From contig JAJZPP010000011.1 of the NCBI GenBank assembly GCA_021811115.1, positions 1 through 8,653 of the forward strand: a stretch of DNA of 8,653 bases, given 5' to 3'. Position numbers and translations under genes: made by a program. Below, one piece after another: positions 6,618-8,653 of the stretch. Under the pieces are notes generated by a model. It was not told the origin of the DNA. It saw only the letters and a list, made by a program, of their open reading frames with translations, and did not search any database. Source of the DNA: a bacterium. GTDB taxonomy: Bacteria > Chlamydiota > Chlamydiia > Chlamydiales > FEN-1388. How positions within the stretch are numbered: the first letter of the stretch is position 1; each line of letters begins with the position of its first letter.

Positions 6618-6627
6618 TTACTCCCTT
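6618..6627 (-). promoter_or_regulatory. Ribosome binding site of the repeat protein
   Basis: The minus strand reads AAGGGAG, then TAATGT, then ATG at 6614. The overlapping ATG in TAATGT is out of frame and closes quickly, so ATG 6614 is the start. Confidence 0.6.
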
Positions 6628-6648
6628 ACTTGATTTACGAGCGCCAGT

Positions 6649-8652
6649 TTAGGGGGATAGAGGATTGAAGGGAAGGATATTTTGCCTGATAACACTACCC
6701 ATGTCCTTCAAACCGGTCATCTGACTGTACCTGGCACTCAACTCGTGCACAGACTGCTCAAAATCCCTCGGTAGCTGAGGCAGCGTCATTTGATCAAAGG
6801 CAATTTGTACCCCTACGTCAGAGTTGAGGAGCACTTTCAAGGAGCACTCGTACTGAGAACGACGATTGATGGGGGCTGTTTGGCCTTTTTTGGAGAGCGC
6901 TGCGCTCTGAAGGGCGTAGAACGCATGGAATGTGATAGTGATACCCGCCGGGCCCAACGCTACAGAAGGAGTCAATGTCCAACTCCAAGATTCACAACGG
7001 GAGCGATCGGTATTCTGCGCCTTATTCGTTTCTCCTATTTTCGTAAAAAATGGTCTTAAATAATGGATATCATGGGAAATACGTTGCGCATCATGGATCA
7101 GGTTGGCTACAACACCCTCTTGCAAGACTTCTGCAGGAATATTCACAGAGGCGAAGGAATGTTGAGAAGCTACTGGTAGTATCGGCATCACTGTCTCAAG
7201 CAGAGACGGTGTCCCCACGACAGGCTCATAACAGGTTGAAAATCCCTTACAAAAACGAGTAAGACCATCCAAGGTATCAGCGCCCGCCTTAAAGGAGAGC
7301 ACCCCAGTCTCAACCCGCTTGAGGGCATGATCCGGAGCAAAAGTGGATGTCACATACCACTTTACTGTTCCAGCGGCACAGGTATAGTTACCTTCCAGGG
7401 TACATGTGTAGTTTTCTGCGACGTTGCTCGCCTTCAAAAAGTGAGCGCATGTCCAGAGATCACTCTGTATGAATTTTCTCACATAGCTTTGGACAAGGTT
7501 TTGCATAAGCAGCACAAAGACTTTCGTCCCCATACTCATGATACGCTTGGCCTGCGGGCTTTTTGGTACCGTGATAAATTGGGTATAGGAGGTGCCATCT
7601 CTCGAATCAGAAGGGGCAGGGTCTTGAGCCGTGGTGACAACGCCATCTTCAGCGATGTTGAGGCCTGCCAGTAAATCCTTGATAACCTCTACATCACCCT
7701 CATTTCCTTGGGGAGCCTTTCCTCGCTGCAGGAGGCCGCGGAGGAACTGATGGGAGGAATCTATATCCGCCTCCGTACACGCTTCCAGAGCGCGTGCGGC
7801 CACGTGGGCGGGTGATACACCCCATTTTCCGTGAAAATGGACTTCACACGCTTTCAATAAGGCGGGAGGGAGGTGGCAATCGAGGGGAAGAATTTCATAG
7901 GAAGCATAAGAGCAGAGGCCGTGTCTATCCATCAACACGCGCAGGCACCAGACTATGCGGTATTCCGAGAAGGTAAACCGCCTCCCCATGGAGTCGCATC
8001 CGGTCTCTTGAAGTCGCGTCGCTATTGTTCTGGCGATGCCAACAGAACTGTCGATCGGGGTCACCCTTTCTTCATGGGAAAAGGAAAGCTCGTACCGCGA
8101 ATAGAAGTTTTCGCGAATAAACGTTTCAAGCGAATTTTTAAGAGGATCCAACAAAAGGGAACTTCGAGCCACGGCAACACTGCGCAGGAGAACAGCGGCA
8201 GGGTTGGGATTCCACAAGGCGCCCTCACGCAGAAAATCCCATACATGCTGTAGCTCCGGTGTGGCGGATTGCCCAGGGAACGTCTCGACAGAAAATGGTG
8301 AGAGGGCATCGGCAAGGGGAAAACTCACCCTCCCTACAGAAAGAGAAGCCTCTTCATGAGTCGGTTTGAGAGGAGGAGGCGTGTCATTCCAGGTGCTCAC
8401 AAAGGACTTTTGTAAACTGCTGAGCATTTGAGGGTCTATTGTTCCTGAATCGATGATGGTTTGAATAGTAGTCACCTGGCCATACCGATCCACTTTTATC
8501 TGAATGCTCCAGGGTATGGTGACAGGGGCTACCGGATTCTTCTGCTGCACACTCTGAATGTATTGGGTGATTCTAATCTCGTCGTCCTCGCCACTGTGAA
8601 TCTCAATCCGCTCGAGCGTATGGGCCCACTCTTTTTGCAGAACAGACATCAA
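6649..8652 (-). CDS. Large protein of unknown function, possibly 5'-truncated
   Basis: A frame of 667 codons ending in TAA at 6649-6651. The first visible starts are TTG 8652 and ATG 8649, right at the window edge; ATG 8649 is the better candidate, but the gene could begin beyond the window. I do not recognise it. No signal peptide or clear membrane helix is evident, so it may be cytosolic or an effector. Residues 48-90 (IQIKVDRYGQV, then SGTID) have the spacing of a TonB C-terminal-like fold, a weak likeness. The middle has a low-complexity acidic linker (about 310-350). A short internal duplication NYTCTLEG/NYTCAAG lies around 430-445. There are 13 cysteines, most in the second half of the protein's middle. 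The C-terminal segment alternates hydrophobic residues (PAGITITFHAFYAL) like beta strands. It leads a probable two-gene operon with the repeat membrane protein. Confidence 0.8.
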   Translation of the reverse strand: MMSVLQKEWAHTLERIEIHSGEDDEIRITQYIQSVQQKNPVAPVTIPWSIQIKVDRYGQVTTIQTIIDSGTIDPQMLSSLQKSFVSTWNDTPPPLKPTHEEASLSVGRVSFPLADALSPFSVETFPGQSATPELQHVWDFLREGALWNPNPAAVLLRSVAVARSSLLLDPLKNSLETFIRENFYSRYELSFSHEERVTPIDSSVGIARTIATRLQETGCDSMGRRFTFSEYRIVWCLRVLMDRHGLCSYASYEILPLDCHLPPALLKACEVHFHGKWGVSPAHVAARALEACTEADIDSSHQFLRGLLQRGKAPQGNEGDVEVIKDLLAGLNIAEDGVVTTAQDPAPSDSRDGTSYTQFITVPKSPQAKRIMSMGTKVFVLLMQNLVQSYVRKFIQSDLWTCAHFLKASNVAENYTCTLEGNYTCAAGTVKWYVTSTFAPDHALKRVETGVLSFKAGADTLDGLTRFCKGFSTCYEPVVGTPSLLETVMPILPVASQHSFASVNIPAEVLQEGVVANLIHDAQRISHDIHYLRPFFTKIGETNKAQNTDRSRCESWSWTLTPSVALGPAGITITFHAFYALQSAALSKKGQTAPINRRSQYECSLKVLLNSDVGVQIAFDQMTLPQLPRDFEQSVHELSARYSQMTGLKDMGSVIRQNILPFNPLSP

Positions 8653-8653
8653 C

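Overview
The window reads as chromosomal DNA of a Gram-negative bacterium. An environmental (Parachlamydia-like) member of the Chlamydiota is the best guess, made by inference rather than from any marker gene. The pointers are: a membrane-anchored, degenerate kinase-like protein of a style I associate with amoeba-associated chlamydiae; an MsbA-like half-transporter; two DXD-type (GT32/Och1-like) glycosyltransferases with export or anchor signals; and two large unrecognised proteins, one with a bilobed hydrophobic segment like those of chlamydial inclusion-membrane proteins. Base composition looks close to balanced. There are no rRNA or tRNA genes, no CRISPR array, no transposase and no phage gene.

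Layout. (1) Positions 1-745, minus strand: the 5' part of a kinase-like membrane protein that runs off the left edge. It is easily missed because its stop codon lies outside the window. (2) Positions 746-809: a short divergent promoter region with a plausible -10 box and a repeated GTGGCAC motif. (3) Positions 810-4984, plus strand: a likely operon of an ABC exporter, a membrane-anchored GT32-like protein that overlaps it by 4 bases (ATGA), and, 81 bases on, a second GT32-like protein with a lipoprotein-type signal peptide. (4) Positions 4985-5435: a gene-free stretch between convergent transcription units. It holds an intrinsic terminator, short direct repeats and a 14-bp perfect inverted repeat that encloses two smaller hairpins. 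(5) Positions 5436-8652, minus strand: a two-gene unit, a 667-residue protein of unknown function followed after 34 bases by a 392-residue membrane-associated protein built from 42/49-residue repeats.

How the parts may work together. Translational coupling of the exporter to the first glycosyltransferase, and the closeness of the second, suggest one envelope or secreted-glycan pathway. The unusual point is that both glycosyltransferases appear to be targeted out of the cytoplasm, although sugar-nucleotide donors are normally cytosolic. The second is an intact DXD enzyme. The first has DVE in place of DXD and lacks the terminal aromatic motif, so it may have an altered or partner role. The minus-strand pair cannot be assigned a function; its membrane repeat protein and large partner are the best candidates here for an undescribed lineage-specific system.
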